A stretch of 64,000 bases of DNA. Source: JAFKFH01 sp017307375. Its GTDB lineage: Bacteria > Pseudomonadota > Alphaproteobacteria > Ferrovibrionales > Ferrovibrionaceae. How positions within the stretch are numbered: the first letter of the stretch is position 1; the number at the start of each line of letters is the position of its first letter. The stretch is from the NCBI GenBank assembly GCA_965229335.1, contig OZ245874.1, positions 5,394,001 through 5,458,000 of the forward strand. Reading direction: 5' to 3'. The position numbers and the translations under genes are program-made. This document shows, in pieces, positions 42,533 through 51,778 of the stretch. The notes below the pieces were generated by a model. That model saw only the letters and a list, made by a program, of their open reading frames with translations, did not search any database and had not been told where the DNA came from.

Positions 42533-45500
42533 TCAGACCACGCCCTCCATCGCAGCACAGAAGGCGTGCACCGCCTCGGTGACGCCCGACAGCCGCTCCT
42601 GGCCCAGATCGACGTCGCCCTGCGCCAGCGCCGCCTCGACCGCGGCGGCGGCATCGCCGACCGCCGTCGCCCCGACGGCGCGCGCCGCGGCAACCAGCGA
42701 CCGGGCCTGTTCCTGGGCGCCACCGAAGTCGGCGGCCCCGAACGACATTTCCAGCATTTCCAGCTGATCGGGCAAGGCTGCGGCAAACTCCGCCAGGAAC
42801 GCGCGCGCCGCCGCGGTAAAGCCACCGAAGCTCTCGGTCAGGCGACCGGTATCGAACAACTCGGGCTGGAACGCCGGCAGCGGTGCCGGCGGCGCGGTTT
42901 CCCTATCGGCCTCCGAGACGACCGGGCTTCGGCGCAAGCCATCGGCCGCAGGCAGCAAACGAGCGACCAGCGCGGCAAGTCGCACGGCATCGAGCGGCTT
43001 GGCCAGCCAGTCGTCCATGCCGGCGGCAAGACAGGCCGCACGCGTCGCGGGCGTCACGTCGGTCGTCAGCCCGATCACCGGCAGGTGGCGGCCTGCGGTT
43101 TCCTGGGCGCGGATCGCCGTGGCCAATGCCAGGCCATCGATCGCCGGCATGTGCAGGTCGGCCAGCACGAGCCCGAAACCCGGCTCGGCCAGCGCGGCCA
43201 GCGCCGCCCTGCCGCCATCGGCCAGGACATGGGCATAGCCGAGACGGCCAAGCATCCGGCCGATCAGTTGTCGATTGACCGGATTGTCGTCGGCCACCAG
43301 GATCGCCGCGTCGGCGGCCCGGGCTTCGTCGAGCGGCGGCGGGGCAAAGCCCGGCCCGCCGCCGGCCGGCGCACGGCCGAGCGCTGCGGCGATAGTCGAC
43401 CACAGGCGGCTGCGACGGATCGGATAGTCGAGGGTGGCCGCCAGCCGTTGTCGCACCGACGGCTTCAGCAAGGCAAGCTGCCCCTGCGCGCCCGCGACGA
43501 TGATCGGCCTGCCGGCCAGCTTGTCGTCGCGCGCCAGCTTTTCCAGCAGCGCCTCGACCTCGCCCGGCGCGGGACCGAGACAGACCAGGACGAGATCGAG
43601 TTCGGCCGAGGCCAGAACCTTTGGCGCATAGCGATCGGCGGTCAGCCACAGCGGCTCCTCGATCCCGGCGGCGTAGAGCTGACCGACCAGCGCGTCGCGC
43701 CGCCAGCCATCGGCACCGAGGATGGCCAGCCGGACATCGGCGATCTCGGGCACGGGGGGCGATGCGACGGCAGTGCCCGGCAGCACCAGTTCGACGTTGA
43801 AGGTCGCCCCTTCACCCGGCACCGATTCGCATGCGATCGTGCCGCCCATCAGTTCGACCAGCCGGCGGGCCAGCGTCAGGCCGAGGCCGCCGTCGACGGA
43901 CGCGGTACCCGGTCCGTCCAATGGCCGGAACAACCGTTCGATCTGATCCTCGGTCAGGCCGACGCCGCTGTCCGACACGTCGAGGCGCAGGGTTGCCGCC
44001 CCATCGCGCCGACGGGCACCGGACAACTTGACCAGCACGCCGCCTTCGTCGGTGAACTTCACCGCGTTGCCGGCGAGGGCGAGCACGATCTGCCGCAGCC
44101 TTGCCGGATCGCCGATGACCGTTTCGGGCAGACGCGGATCGAGATCCACGACAAGCTCGATGCCGCGATCGTCGGCCAGCGGCGCCAGTGCGGCACCCGC
44201 GGCCTCGGCAATGGCGGGCAAGGAAACCGGCCGGGCATCGAGGCTGAGTTCGCCGGCCTCGATCCGGGCGATATCGAGCACGTTGTCGACGGTGCCGAGC
44301 AGTGCATCGGCGGTCTGGCGGATGACGACGGCCTGGGCGCGCCCGTCATCGTCGAGATCGGCTTCGGCAAGCACCTCGGCGATGCCGGCCAAACTCGCCA
44401 GCGACGGACGCAGGCCACGATCGATGACCGCGAGGATGTCCGAACGCCCCTCGCCGGCCGCTTCGACCTGGTTGCGGGCAGCAGCGAGCGCCGCATTGGC
44501 TGCCGCGAGATCGGCCAGGGCCTGCGCCGCCTCGCGCCGGGCGGCAGCGAGAGCAGTCGCCTGCTGATGGCGCTCGGCCGCATCGAGCCAGACACCCGAC
44601 AGCAACGTCGCCCCGTCGCCGAGGCGCCGCGGTGTCGCCCGCAGGCCGATCCAGCGCTCGCCGTCCGGATGGCGGTCGCGGAATTCGAGATCGAGCGGCT
44701 TCAGCGCCGCCCCCGCCTCGGCGATGGCCGCATCGAGACCGGCACGATCGGCGGGATGGATCGGTTCCATGGCCTGACCCGAGGTCAGCGCGGCCGGATC
44801 GATGCCGCGCAGCGCCCGTGCCGCGCCGGCGACGAACTGGTAGCGGCGCCGGCCGTCGGCCTCGATGCGCATTTGGAAGACGGCACCGGGGACGGCCTCG
44901 GTCAGGTCGGCGAGCTGATTGTAGAGCCGGTCGGTCTCGGCATGGGCCTGCGCCACCGCCGCCTCGGCGTCCTTGCGCAACGAGATGTCGCGCATGACGA
45001 AGGCGACCCGCTCCAGGCTGCCGAAGCGCAGGAAGCGCGCGACCGCCTCCACCGCCACCGCCGAGCCATCCTTCCGGGTCACGCGCCCTTCATAAGGTTG
45101 CGGATCGGCAATGCCGGCGATGGCCTGCCATTGGGCCCGCCACCCATCGGGGTCGAGGCCGGCGATGTCATGCACGGTCATCTGGGTCAGTTCGTCGGCC
45201 TGATAACCCATCAGCCGGCGATAAGCCTGGTTGGCATAGGCAATGGTGCCGTCCTCGGCGACCCAGAGGATCGCCTCGACCGCCTGGTCCAGCGCAAACT
45301 GGCTCATCGCCAGCCGATCGGCCTGCTCCTGGACCAGGGCGCCCTGCGCCTTGAACCGCGCCAGGGCCTGCGCCAGTTCGCCGACCTCGTCCTGCCGATC
45401 CTGGTCGGGTACGGCCATGTCCCGGCCAGCCGCCACCCCGCGGGTCGCCGCGGCCAGCCGGGCCAGCGGCGCCACAACCTGACGGCGAACGATCCACAAC

Positions 45501-46096
45501 GCCGCCATCAGCGCGACCAGCGCCGTGCCGCCGACGGCAACCAGCCGCACCGCCGCCTGGCGGATTTCCTCGTTGGCGGCGACGAGGCCGGCCGCCGCCG
45601 CGCGGCGCTCGGCGGCGCCGAGCCCGGCGAGATCCTGCGCCAGCGGCGCCAAAGCCTGGGTCAGGCGGTCGTCCACCATGGCCGTGAGCGCGTCGCGATC
45701 ATTGGTCCCCAGCGCGGCCAGCAGGCCCTGCGCCACCTCGTCCGCTGTCGCCAGCCGTGCCGCGACGGCGTCGATCAATACCGCGTCGGTCACCCCCTGT
45801 CGTTCGGCCCGGTAGCGCAGCCACAGCGGCTTGGCCTGGTCGAGCGCCCCCTGGACCCGGCTTGCGCCTTCGGCCACGCCGAGCCGGCCATCCCGGACTG
45901 CCCGGGCGGTCTCGCCCACGGCCAGCGTGTAGATGTCGCCGAGCGCCGCCAGTTGCAGCGGCGCGGCGGCATCGCGCTCGATCCCGGCGAGGCGCTGGCG
46001 CAGGTCGAGGAAACCATGGGCGGCAATCCCCGCCAGCGCGAACAGCGCCAGCGCGATCAGGCCGAACAGGAGGGAAAGGCGGCGGTTGATGGTCAT
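42533..46096 (-). CDS. Giant hybrid kinase-like protein lacking both phospho-histidines
   Basis: An 1187-residue membrane protein. Order: TM1 (about 8-28), an external helical sensor, TM2 (about 187-207), HAMP, two PAS domains (about 265-385 and 400-510), HisKA-like (548-612), HATPase (about 650-770), a degenerate receiver, an intact receiver with Asp980 (VLADLHMPAIDG), and a C-terminal HPt. The H-box reads LAVIDRGLRPSLASL with Arg560 where the histidine should be. The HPt box reads QARSLVAAARAVGA with Arg1132 in the histidine place. The ATP-binding boxes (GNAVKFTDEGG, DSGVGLTEDQI, GGLGLTLARRL) look functional. It may act as a pseudokinase or phospho-acceptor rather than a phosphorelay. Confidence 0.85.
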   Translation of the reverse strand: MTINRRLSLLFGLIALALFALAGIAAHGFLDLRQRLAGIERDAAAPLQLAALGDIYTLAVGETARAVRDGRLGVAEGASRVQGALDQAKPLWLRYRAERQGVTDAVLIDAVAARLATADEVAQGLLAALGTNDRDALTAMVDDRLTQALAPLAQDLAGLGAAERRAAAAGLVAANEEIRQAAVRLVAVGGTALVALMAALWIVRRQVVAPLARLAAATRGVAAGRDMAVPDQDRQDEVGELAQALARFKAQGALVQEQADRLAMSQFALDQAVEAILWVAEDGTIAYANQAYRRLMGYQADELTQMTVHDIAGLDPDGWRAQWQAIAGIADPQPYEGRVTRKDGSAVAVEAVARFLRFGSLERVAFVMRDISLRKDAEAAVAQAHAETDRLYNQLADLTEAVPGAVFQMRIEADGRRRYQFVAGAARALRGIDPAALTSGQAMEPIHPADRAGLDAAIAEAGAALKPLDLEFRDRHPDGERWIGLRATPRRLGDGATLLSGVWLDAAERHQQATALAAARREAAQALADLAAANAALAAARNQVEAAGEGRSDILAVIDRGLRPSLASLAGIAEVLAEADLDDDGRAQAVVIRQTADALLGTVDNVLDIARIEAGELSLDARPVSLPAIAEAAGAALAPLADDRGIELVVDLDPRLPETVIGDPARLRQIVLALAGNAVKFTDEGGVLVKLSGARRRDGAATLRLDVSDSGVGLTEDQIERLFRPLDGPGTASVDGGLGLTLARRLVELMGGTIACESVPGEGATFNVELVLPGTAVASPPVPEIADVRLAILGADGWRRDALVGQLYAAGIEEPLWLTADRYAPKVLASAELDLVLVCLGPAPGEVEALLEKLARDDKLAGRPIIVAGAQGQLALLKPSVRQRLAATLDYPIRRSRLWSTIAAALGRAPAGGGPGFAPPPLDEARAADAAILVADDNPVNRQLIGRMLGRLGYAHVLADGGRAALAALAEPGFGLVLADLHMPAIDGLALATAIRAQETAGRHLPVIGLTTDVTPATRAACLAAGMDDWLAKPLDAVRLAALVARLLPAADGLRRSPVVSEADRETAPPAPLPAFQPELFDTGRLTESFGGFTAAARAFLAEFAAALPDQLEMLEMSFGAADFGGAQEQARSLVAAARAVGATAVGDAAAAVEAALAQGDVDLGQERLSGVTEAVHAFCAAMEGVV

Positions 46097-46143
46097 GAGG
46101 AAATTACGAACTTTCGTCTGCTACTGGGAGAGCGTGAAACGCG

Positions 46144-46190
46144 TCGCGGCCGCGGCCGGGCCCCCGAATCGAGGACGGCCGCGGCCGCGA
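46144..46190. terminator. Very strong GC hairpin between lipoprotein and hybrid kinase genes
   Basis: A perfect 15-bp inverted repeat (46144-46158 with 46176-46190) flanks a 17-base loop. It lies in the 150-base gap after the lipoprotein stop and before the hybrid kinase start, both read leftward. There is no T run on either side, so it is not a textbook intrinsic terminator. It could be an RNA-stabilising or attenuating hairpin. Confidence 0.5.
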
Positions 46191-46246
46191 TGATAGCGAC
46201 GGCGGATGAAGGCGTCAGTGCAAACGGCAGAAAACCGCCGCCTGCG

Positions 46247-47443
46247 TCACCGAACGTAGAGATGGACCTCGTTCGAGGCGACACGCGGGTTGTTGGTGGC
46301 CGACACCGTCACCCGATTGGCGGGCAGGCCCATGTCGGTCAGGCTGCGCAGCACGCGTTCGGCATTGCGCCGCGAGGCGCTGGTGTTCAGCGCGGTCTGC
46401 GTCTGGCTGCCCTGAACGGCGGTGACCGAGACGAGATCGAAGCGGGCGTCGGGCTTGCGCTCGAGCGCGCGCGACACTGCGTTGTACAGCGCCTGCTGAT
46501 AGGCGACGTCGGCACGATCGAAGCGGATGACCACGAGCGGCTGACGCCCCTCGACCGAAACCGGGGTTTGCGGCGCAGCGACCGCCATCGGCGAGTTCGC
46601 ACCGGCAAGGCCGGCAAATGCCCGCCCCGTCGACAGGTTCGGGCCGTAAAGCTGGCCCGAATTCACCGCAGCGGCCAGCACGGTCAGGTTGGCACGCTCG
46701 GAGCCGATATAGTCGGTCTGGCGGGCGACGTCGGCCGACAGCTCGGTCAGCAGGCGGTCGATATTCACCACCGTGCGGTTGGTTTCATCCTCCAGCACGC
46801 GCAGCTGGCGGTGATCCTCGTCGATCGCGCCCGGCAACACGTAGGTCGCCCGGGCCGAGTCGAGGATGAAGCTGGCCGTCGCCGAATCCTGCGCGGTCTG
46901 GTTGGCGAGCGCGTTGAGGCTGTTGATGTCCTGGGCCAGCTGGTCGAGCGACCCCTGGATGCCGCGCCACTGTTCCACCAGCACCGGATTGGCCGGCGTC
47001 GTCCCGATCTGCAGCCGGGTGGCGATCGCCGCCACGGTGCCATGGTAGCGCTGCGAGGTCTGCGAAATGCTCTGGCGCAGCGCGGTCAGCTGGGAGTTGC
47101 GCTGGCTGATATTGCCCTGCAGGCTCGACAGGTCGGCGCGCATCTGCTCGACCTTCTGGCCGACGGCGGTACCGGTCGAGCGCGAGGCGGTGACACCAGG
47201 CGAAACGAAGGTCGAACTACCCATCGCCGGCTGGTTTGGATCCAGCGTCGGTTGCGGGTTCGCTTCGGCCGCCGAGGGGGCGATCGGCGTGGCGGACGAC
47301 GAAGACCCCGACGAGACACCGAGCGACGGGGCCAAAGCGTCGTTGGTGAAGGAGCAGCCGGCCAGGGCCAGCATCGCCAGCACGGCAAGGCCGGCACCGG
47401 CGTTGCGGCGAGCCCGAGGATCTGGACGAACGTGGACCGACAT
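46247..47443 (-). CDS. OmpA-like lipoprotein with coiled-coil region
   Basis: A roughly 398-residue lipoprotein. The signal peptide ends in LAMLALAGCSF (lipobox LAGC). A Ser/Pro-rich linker follows, then a long helical, coiled-coil-like segment at about 95-260. The C-terminal 110 residues have the OmpA/MotB pattern (ASRRNAERVLRSLTDMGLPA, then VTVSATNNPR), which binds peptidoglycan. It likely tethers the outer membrane to the wall. I start at the ATG at 47443, which gives a normal signal peptide; a GTG 26 codons upstream is possible. Confidence 0.75.
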   Translation of the reverse strand: MSVHVRPDPRARRNAGAGLAVLAMLALAGCSFTNDALAPSLGVSSGSSSSATPIAPSAAEANPQPTLDPNQPAMGSSTFVSPGVTASRSTGTAVGQKVEQMRADLSSLQGNISQRNSQLTALRQSISQTSQRYHGTVAAIATRLQIGTTPANPVLVEQWRGIQGSLDQLAQDINSLNALANQTAQDSATASFILDSARATYVLPGAIDEDHRQLRVLEDETNRTVVNIDRLLTELSADVARQTDYIGSERANLTVLAAAVNSGQLYGPNLSTGRAFAGLAGANSPMAVAAPQTPVSVEGRQPLVVIRFDRADVAYQQALYNAVSRALERKPDARFDLVSVTAVQGSQTQTALNTSASRRNAERVLRSLTDMGLPANRVTVSATNNPRVASNEVHLYVR

Positions 47444-47820
47444 CGGGCTGATCGCTGCCTGATCGTCAGATAGTATTGCCGTCTCGATCGTCACGAGCAC
47501 CCGTTTTCCCGTTCCAAACACACCCGCAGCACGTCGTCACCAGGAGCCGTGCGCGCGTCGCGTCGAGCCGAAGCACATCTAGCCGTAGACGGGCGCATTC
47601 GCATCATCGCCAGGAGCGAACCGACCGTGTCGCTGAAAGGATTCCCGCCGCGGCAATGGCCCATGCCGCCTGGAGCCCCCCTCCGGCGCCATCTTGGTTT
47701 ACCCCTCTACACCCAAGCGCGGCAAGCATTTTTCGACGTTGGCGGGTGCGGCGACCCGTCCCTTTGTGGCTTCGGGGCAACTGTGGCATAGTGCGACGGT
47801 GGATGCAGAAGGCTCCCTCG
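47444..47820. other. 377-base intergenic region without a convincing gene
   Basis: The region between the leftward lipoprotein gene and the rightward dioxygenase-like gene. Short open frames exist in it but read as Arg/Pro-rich shadow sequence and lack ribosome binding sites. It presumably holds both divergent promoters; I could not identify clear -35/-10 pairs or strong palindromes. Confidence 0.5.
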
Positions 47821-48765
47821 ATGCTCAATGAACTCGGCCTGACCAAGCGCGGCCCGGTCTGGCAACTGCCCGGCGGTCTGGCTGCCCGGATCCGCGAACA
47901 ACCTTTTGGCGAACGCCACCACGCCTATCAGGCGCTCTGCCGGGAAGTCTTCAGGAACGGCGCAGGCGCAAAAGCGACTGCCTGCACCTCCGAACTTGCG
48001 ACACTCGGGGTCGAGATGATCCCGGGTGTGCTGGCGCCGGAAACCTGCGATGACCTGTCGGGCCGCATCGGCGCATGGCTCGACCAAGCCGTGGCGACGA
48101 TGGATGCGGCGACCGGGGGCTTCGATTTCCGGACCGACAGGACCAATCGCGTCGTGCCGCTGACGCCGGAAATCGTGCGGGCCGCGCTGCCGATCGTTCG
48201 CCGGGTACTGGCGCGGCCGATGACGGCGCTGGCCGAAAGCTACCTGGAAAGCCACTTCAAACTCGATTCGATCAGGCTTTTCCGCTCGGTACCCAATCCC
48301 GACCCGCTGGTCTCGTTCCGGTGGCATTGGGATTCGGCGCCGCTGGGCCAGTTGCACGTCATGGTCTATCTGACCGATTCCGGCCCCGACGGATCCGGCG
48401 GGGCCACCGAATTTCTCGCCAGGCCCGTGTCGGAGCAGTTGCGGCGCACCGAATACTTCGCGCGCGGCATCGACGACCGGGTGCTCGAGATCGAGGAATT
48501 GCCCGACGGGGCCAAGCTCAGGAATTTCGTGTTCAAGGCGACCCCGTCCCGCGGCGACGGACTCATCTTCGCCCCCGGCCTGATCTGCCATCGCGGCGTC
48601 CCGCCCCAGCAGGGTTTCCGGGATGCGCTGCTGCTGGTGCTGCTGCCGTCGCTCGATCCCTGGGCGGTAAGTCTCGCGGCGGAAGGCAACGACGCGATGG
48701 TCAAGCGCATGATCGACCGGTGCTTCGGTTACCTTCCGATCACCGGCGACCCGCTGGAACCGTGA
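47821..48765 (+). CDS. Phytanoyl-CoA dioxygenase-like Fe(II)/2-oxoglutarate enzyme
   Basis: A 314-residue protein with a probable double-stranded beta-helix iron site: His169 and Asp171 in FRWHWDSAPLG, His257 in APGLICHRGVPP, and Arg267 ten residues later for 2-oxoglutarate. This pattern matches the PhyH-like dioxygenases, which hydroxylate small molecules or lipids. The substrate is unknown. I choose the ATG at 47821, which has AAGG 8 bases upstream; an in-frame ATG at 47803 is the alternative. It is convergent with the thiolase gene. Confidence 0.65.
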   Translation: MLNELGLTKRGPVWQLPGGLAARIREQPFGERHHAYQALCREVFRNGAGAKATACTSELATLGVEMIPGVLAPETCDDLSGRIGAWLDQAVATMDAATGGFDFRTDRTNRVVPLTPEIVRAALPIVRRVLARPMTALAESYLESHFKLDSIRLFRSVPNPDPLVSFRWHWDSAPLGQLHVMVYLTDSGPDGSGGATEFLARPVSEQLRRTEYFARGIDDRVLEIEELPDGAKLRNFVFKATPSRGDGLIFAPGLICHRGVPPQQGFRDALLLVLLPSLDPWAVSLAAEGNDAMVKRMIDRCFGYLPITGDPLEP

Positions 48766-48801
48766 GCGGGGGCCGGTTGCCCGGCCCCCCGAAGCCGTAC
48801 T

Positions 48802-49986
48802 TCAGACGATCTCGAACAGCCCGGCCGCCCCCATGCCGCCGCCGATGCACATGGTCACGACGACGTGCTTGACGCCGCGGCGCTTGCCCTCGATCAGCGC
48901 ATGGCCGGTCAGGCGCGCGCCCGACATGCCGTAGGGGTGGCCGACCGCGATGGCGCCGCCGTCGACGTTCAGCCGGTCGTTGGGAATGCCGAGCTTGTCG
49001 CGGCAGTAGAGGACCTGGACGGCAAAGGCCTCGTTCAATTCCCACAGGCCGATATCGTCGACCTTCAGGCCATGCCGCTTGAGCAGCTTGGGCACGGCAT
49101 AGACCGGCCCGATCCCCATCTCGTCGGGCTCGCAGCCGGCGATGGCGAAACCGCGGAAGATGCCGAGCGGCTGCAGGCCGCGCTGTTCCGCCAGCTTGGC
49201 GCTCATCACCACCGCGGCCGAGGCGCCGTCCGAAAGCTGGCTGGCATTGCCCGCGGTGATGCACTTGTCCGGCCCGCGCACCGGCTTGAGCGCGGCCAGG
49301 CCCTCGAGCGTCGTGTCGGCGCGGTTGCCCTCGTCGCGGCGCAGGGTGACGGTTTCCTCCAGCGTCTCGCCGGTCTCCTTGTTGACCAGCAGCTTGACGG
49401 TGGTCAGCGGCACGATTTCCTGATCGAACCGGCCGGCGGCCTGGGCCGCCGCGGTGCGCTGCTGGCTCTGCAGGCCGAATTCGTCCTGGACCTCGCGGCT
49501 GATCTTGTAGCGCGCGGCCACGACTTCGGCCGTGTCGAGCATCGGCAGATAGATTTCCGGCTTGTGCTGGTCGAGCCCTTCGTCACGCAGCCGGAAGCTG
49601 TTCTTGTGCTCGTTCTGCACCAGGCTGATCGATTCGAGGCCGCCGGCGACCATCACGTCGCCCTCGCCGCTCATGATGCGCTGGGCAGCCATCGCGATGG
49701 TCTGCAGCCCGGACGAGCAGAAGCGGTTGACGGTGACGCCGGAGACGGAAACCGGCATGCCGGCGCGCAGGGCGATCTGGCGGGCGATGTTCTCGCCGGT
49801 CGCGCCCTCGGGCATCGCGGTGCCCATCAGCACGTCCTCGATCTCGCCCAGCTCGATGCCGGCGCGTTCGACCGCGTGCTTGACGACGTGGGCGCCCAGC
49901 GTCGCGCCATGGGTGTTGTTGAAGGCGCCGCGATAGGCTTTGCCGATCGGCGTGCGCGCGGTCGAGACGATGACGGCCTCGGTCAT
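48802..49986 (-). CDS. Acetyl-CoA C-acyltransferase (thiolase, second copy)
   Basis: A 394-residue thiolase. The nucleophile is Cys90 in TVNRFCSSGLQTI, histidine in AVGHPYGMSGAR, and the second cysteine in TMCIGGGMGAAG. The first 24 residues are almost the same as in the thiolase at 16573, pointing to a gene duplication within one subfamily. It follows meaB by 83 bases on the same strand. The ATG has AGGGAG about 11 bases upstream. It is probably degradative. Confidence 0.92.
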   Translation of the reverse strand: MTEAVIVSTARTPIGKAYRGAFNNTHGATLGAHVVKHAVERAGIELGEIEDVLMGTAMPEGATGENIARQIALRAGMPVSVSGVTVNRFCSSGLQTIAMAAQRIMSGEGDVMVAGGLESISLVQNEHKNSFRLRDEGLDQHKPEIYLPMLDTAEVVAARYKISREVQDEFGLQSQQRTAAAQAAGRFDQEIVPLTTVKLLVNKETGETLEETVTLRRDEGNRADTTLEGLAALKPVRGPDKCITAGNASQLSDGASAAVVMSAKLAEQRGLQPLGIFRGFAIAGCEPDEMGIGPVYAVPKLLKRHGLKVDDIGLWELNEAFAVQVLYCRDKLGIPNDRLNVDGGAIAVGHPYGMSGARLTGHALIEGKRRGVKHVVVTMCIGGGMGAAGLFEIV

Positions 49987-50069
49987 GATGGCGTTCGCTC
50001 CCTAAGTTACCAACGAGTAGAATGCGGGCGACAGCTTAAGCCGCGCCATGGTGCATTGCAACGTGCCGC

Positions 50070-50993
50070 TCAGTAGCGCCCGGCGGCGAGCAGCGGCACC
50101 AGATCGGCCACCAGCGCCGCGGCCGCTTCGTCGAGATCCGGATGACCGGCCACCACCCGACCGGCGTCGAGGCCGTCAAGCGCGCGGCGCAGCCGGTCGA
50201 GCGCCAGGCCGCGCACCAGCCGCGCCAGCCGCCGGGTCCGGCGCGCTGCGGCATCCTCGCCCCCGCGGGCCGCGGCGCCCAGCACCGCGTCGGCCAGCCG
50301 GTCGATGCCCTGTTCGGACACCGCGACGGTCTTGACCACCGGCACGTCGCGGATGCCGGCGGAATGGCCTAGCTGGCGGGCGGTGCGGTCGGCCAGCGGA
50401 TTGTCCGCCTTGTTCACCACCAGCACGTCGGCGATCTCGAGGATGCCGGCCTTGATCGCCTGGATCTCGTCGCCGAGTCCGGGCGCGGTGACGACGACGC
50501 AGCAATCGGCGATGTCGGCGATCTCGACCTCGGACTGGCCGGTGCCGACCGTTTCGACCAGCACGACATCCTTGCCGGCGGCATCCAGCACGTCGACGAC
50601 GCGCTGTGCGGTGCGCGAAAGCCCGCCGAGATGGCCGCGCGAGGCCAGCGAACGGACGAAGACGCCGTCATCCCCGGCATGACGGGTCATGCGGATCCGG
50701 TCCCCCAGGATCGCGCCGCCGGTCAGCGGGCTGGACGGATCCACCGCGACGATGCCGACGGTGAGACCACGGGCACGCAGCTCGGCGCAGAAGGCACCGA
50801 CCAGCGTCGACTTGCCGGCCCCGGGCGCGCCGGTGAAACCGACGACCCTGGCACGGCCGAGACGGCCTGCGATCAGCGCCAGGATGGCAGCGGCATCGCG
50901 CGTCTCATTTTCGACGGCGGTGATCGCGCGGGCGAGCGCCAGCCGATCGCCGGCCAGCAGCGCGCCGGCCCAGTCGGGTTGGGGTGAAGTCAT
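50070..50993 (-). CDS. meaB: MeaB/ArgK-type GTPase chaperone of methylmalonyl-CoA mutase
   Basis: A 307-residue G3E-family GTPase. It has Walker A GFTGAPGAGKSTLVGAF, the switch segment VETVGTGQSEVEIADIAD, and NKADNP for guanine recognition. It protects and reloads B12-dependent acyl-CoA mutases. The mutase genes are not in the window, but a thiolase follows directly, which fits odd-chain or branched acyl-CoA breakdown to propionyl-CoA. The ATG at 50993 comes right after an in-frame GTG. Confidence 0.92.
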   Translation of the reverse strand: MTSPQPDWAGALLAGDRLALARAITAVENETRDAAAILALIAGRLGRARVVGFTGAPGAGKSTLVGAFCAELRARGLTVGIVAVDPSSPLTGGAILGDRIRMTRHAGDDGVFVRSLASRGHLGGLSRTAQRVVDVLDAAGKDVVLVETVGTGQSEVEIADIADCCVVVTAPGLGDEIQAIKAGILEIADVLVVNKADNPLADRTARQLGHSAGIRDVPVVKTVAVSEQGIDRLADAVLGAAARGGEDAAARRTRRLARLVRGLALDRLRRALDGLDAGRVVAGHPDLDEAAAALVADLVPLLAAGRY

Positions 50994-51036
50994 CACCCGG
51001 CGAAACTAGGATCAGGCGAGCGCCGGCGCAACCGCC

Positions 51037-51705
51037 TCAGCCGGTCGCGACGGGCAGCAGCAATTCGTCCGGCGCCTTGCGGGCCGGCCGGAAGCCGTTC
51101 ACCCGGTCGTCGGCCGGATAGCCGAGCGACAGGCCGCAGAGCAGCTTGTAGCCCTCCGGGACGTCGAAACACCGGCGGATCGGCCCGGGATACATGGCCA
51201 GCGCGCCTTCGGCGCAGGTGCCGAGGCCTTCATCGACCGCGGCGAGCATCAGCGATTGCAGGAATACCCCGGCATCGAGCGCCGCGTACTGGCCGAGCGC
51301 CTCGTGCGCGAAGAGGAACAGGACGACCGGCGCATCGAAGAACGTGAAGTTGCGCCGCATCTGGGCATGGCGGGCCGCATGATCCTGCCGCGCGATTCCC
51401 AGCGTCTCGTAGAGGCCGTATCCCGTGGCCTGACGGCGGCGCTGCAGTTCCGGCGGATAACTGAGCGGCAGCGGAATCTCGGGTGCCAGGTCGACCGATC
51501 CGCGGTCGAAGGCCGCGGTCAATTCGTCCGCCAGCCGATCGCGAAGGGCCCCCTGGGCCAGGCCGAGGCGGTAGGGCTGGGTATTGCTCCAGCTCGGCGC
51601 CTCCTGGGCTGCCGCCAGGATGCGGTCAAGGACATCGACGGGTACCGGATCCGGGCGAAACGCACGAATCGAGCGGCGGCGGGCGAGCAGATCTGCAGCG
51701 GTCAT
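51037..51705 (-). CDS. Nitroreductase-family flavoprotein
   Basis: A 222-residue FMN-dependent nitroreductase-fold protein. It has the N-terminal RRSIRAFRPDPVP, then AAQEAPSWSNTQPYR for FMN binding, and CAEGALAMYPGPIRR with GLSLGYPADDRVN near the end. Members reduce nitroaromatics, quinones or enals using NAD(P)H. It is divergent from a LysR regulator with 73 bases between, so it is probably that regulator's target. Confidence 0.87.
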   Translation of the reverse strand: MTAADLLARRRSIRAFRPDPVPVDVLDRILAAAQEAPSWSNTQPYRLGLAQGALRDRLADELTAAFDRGSVDLAPEIPLPLSYPPELQRRRQATGYGLYETLGIARQDHAARHAQMRRNFTFFDAPVVLFLFAHEALGQYAALDAGVFLQSLMLAAVDEGLGTCAEGALAMYPGPIRRCFDVPEGYKLLCGLSLGYPADDRVNGFRPARKAPDELLLPVATG

Positions 51706-51778
51706 CGAGGCAGCGTAATTGATGGCCGCATCGGATAGAATAGCCGTTGCTGGATAAACTCATGCATGAAACGCATAA
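51706..51778. promoter_or_regulatory. Nitroreductase / LysR divergent region
   Basis: A 73-base gap holding both promoters. A perfect 10-bp palindrome TCATGCATGA lies at 51760-51769, nine bases before the LysR ATG, and GGATA occurs twice. The palindrome could be the LysR autoregulatory site. No firm -35/-10 pair is visible. Confidence 0.35.

Noticed and set aside
42566..47473. Open frame of about 1635 codons on the plus strand, opposite the hybrid kinase and lipoprotein genes
   Set aside because: It is the antisense shadow of two good GC-rich genes. The translation is Arg/Gln/Gly-rich without domains, and the minus strand shows HAMP, PAS, ATPase, receiver and lipobox features.
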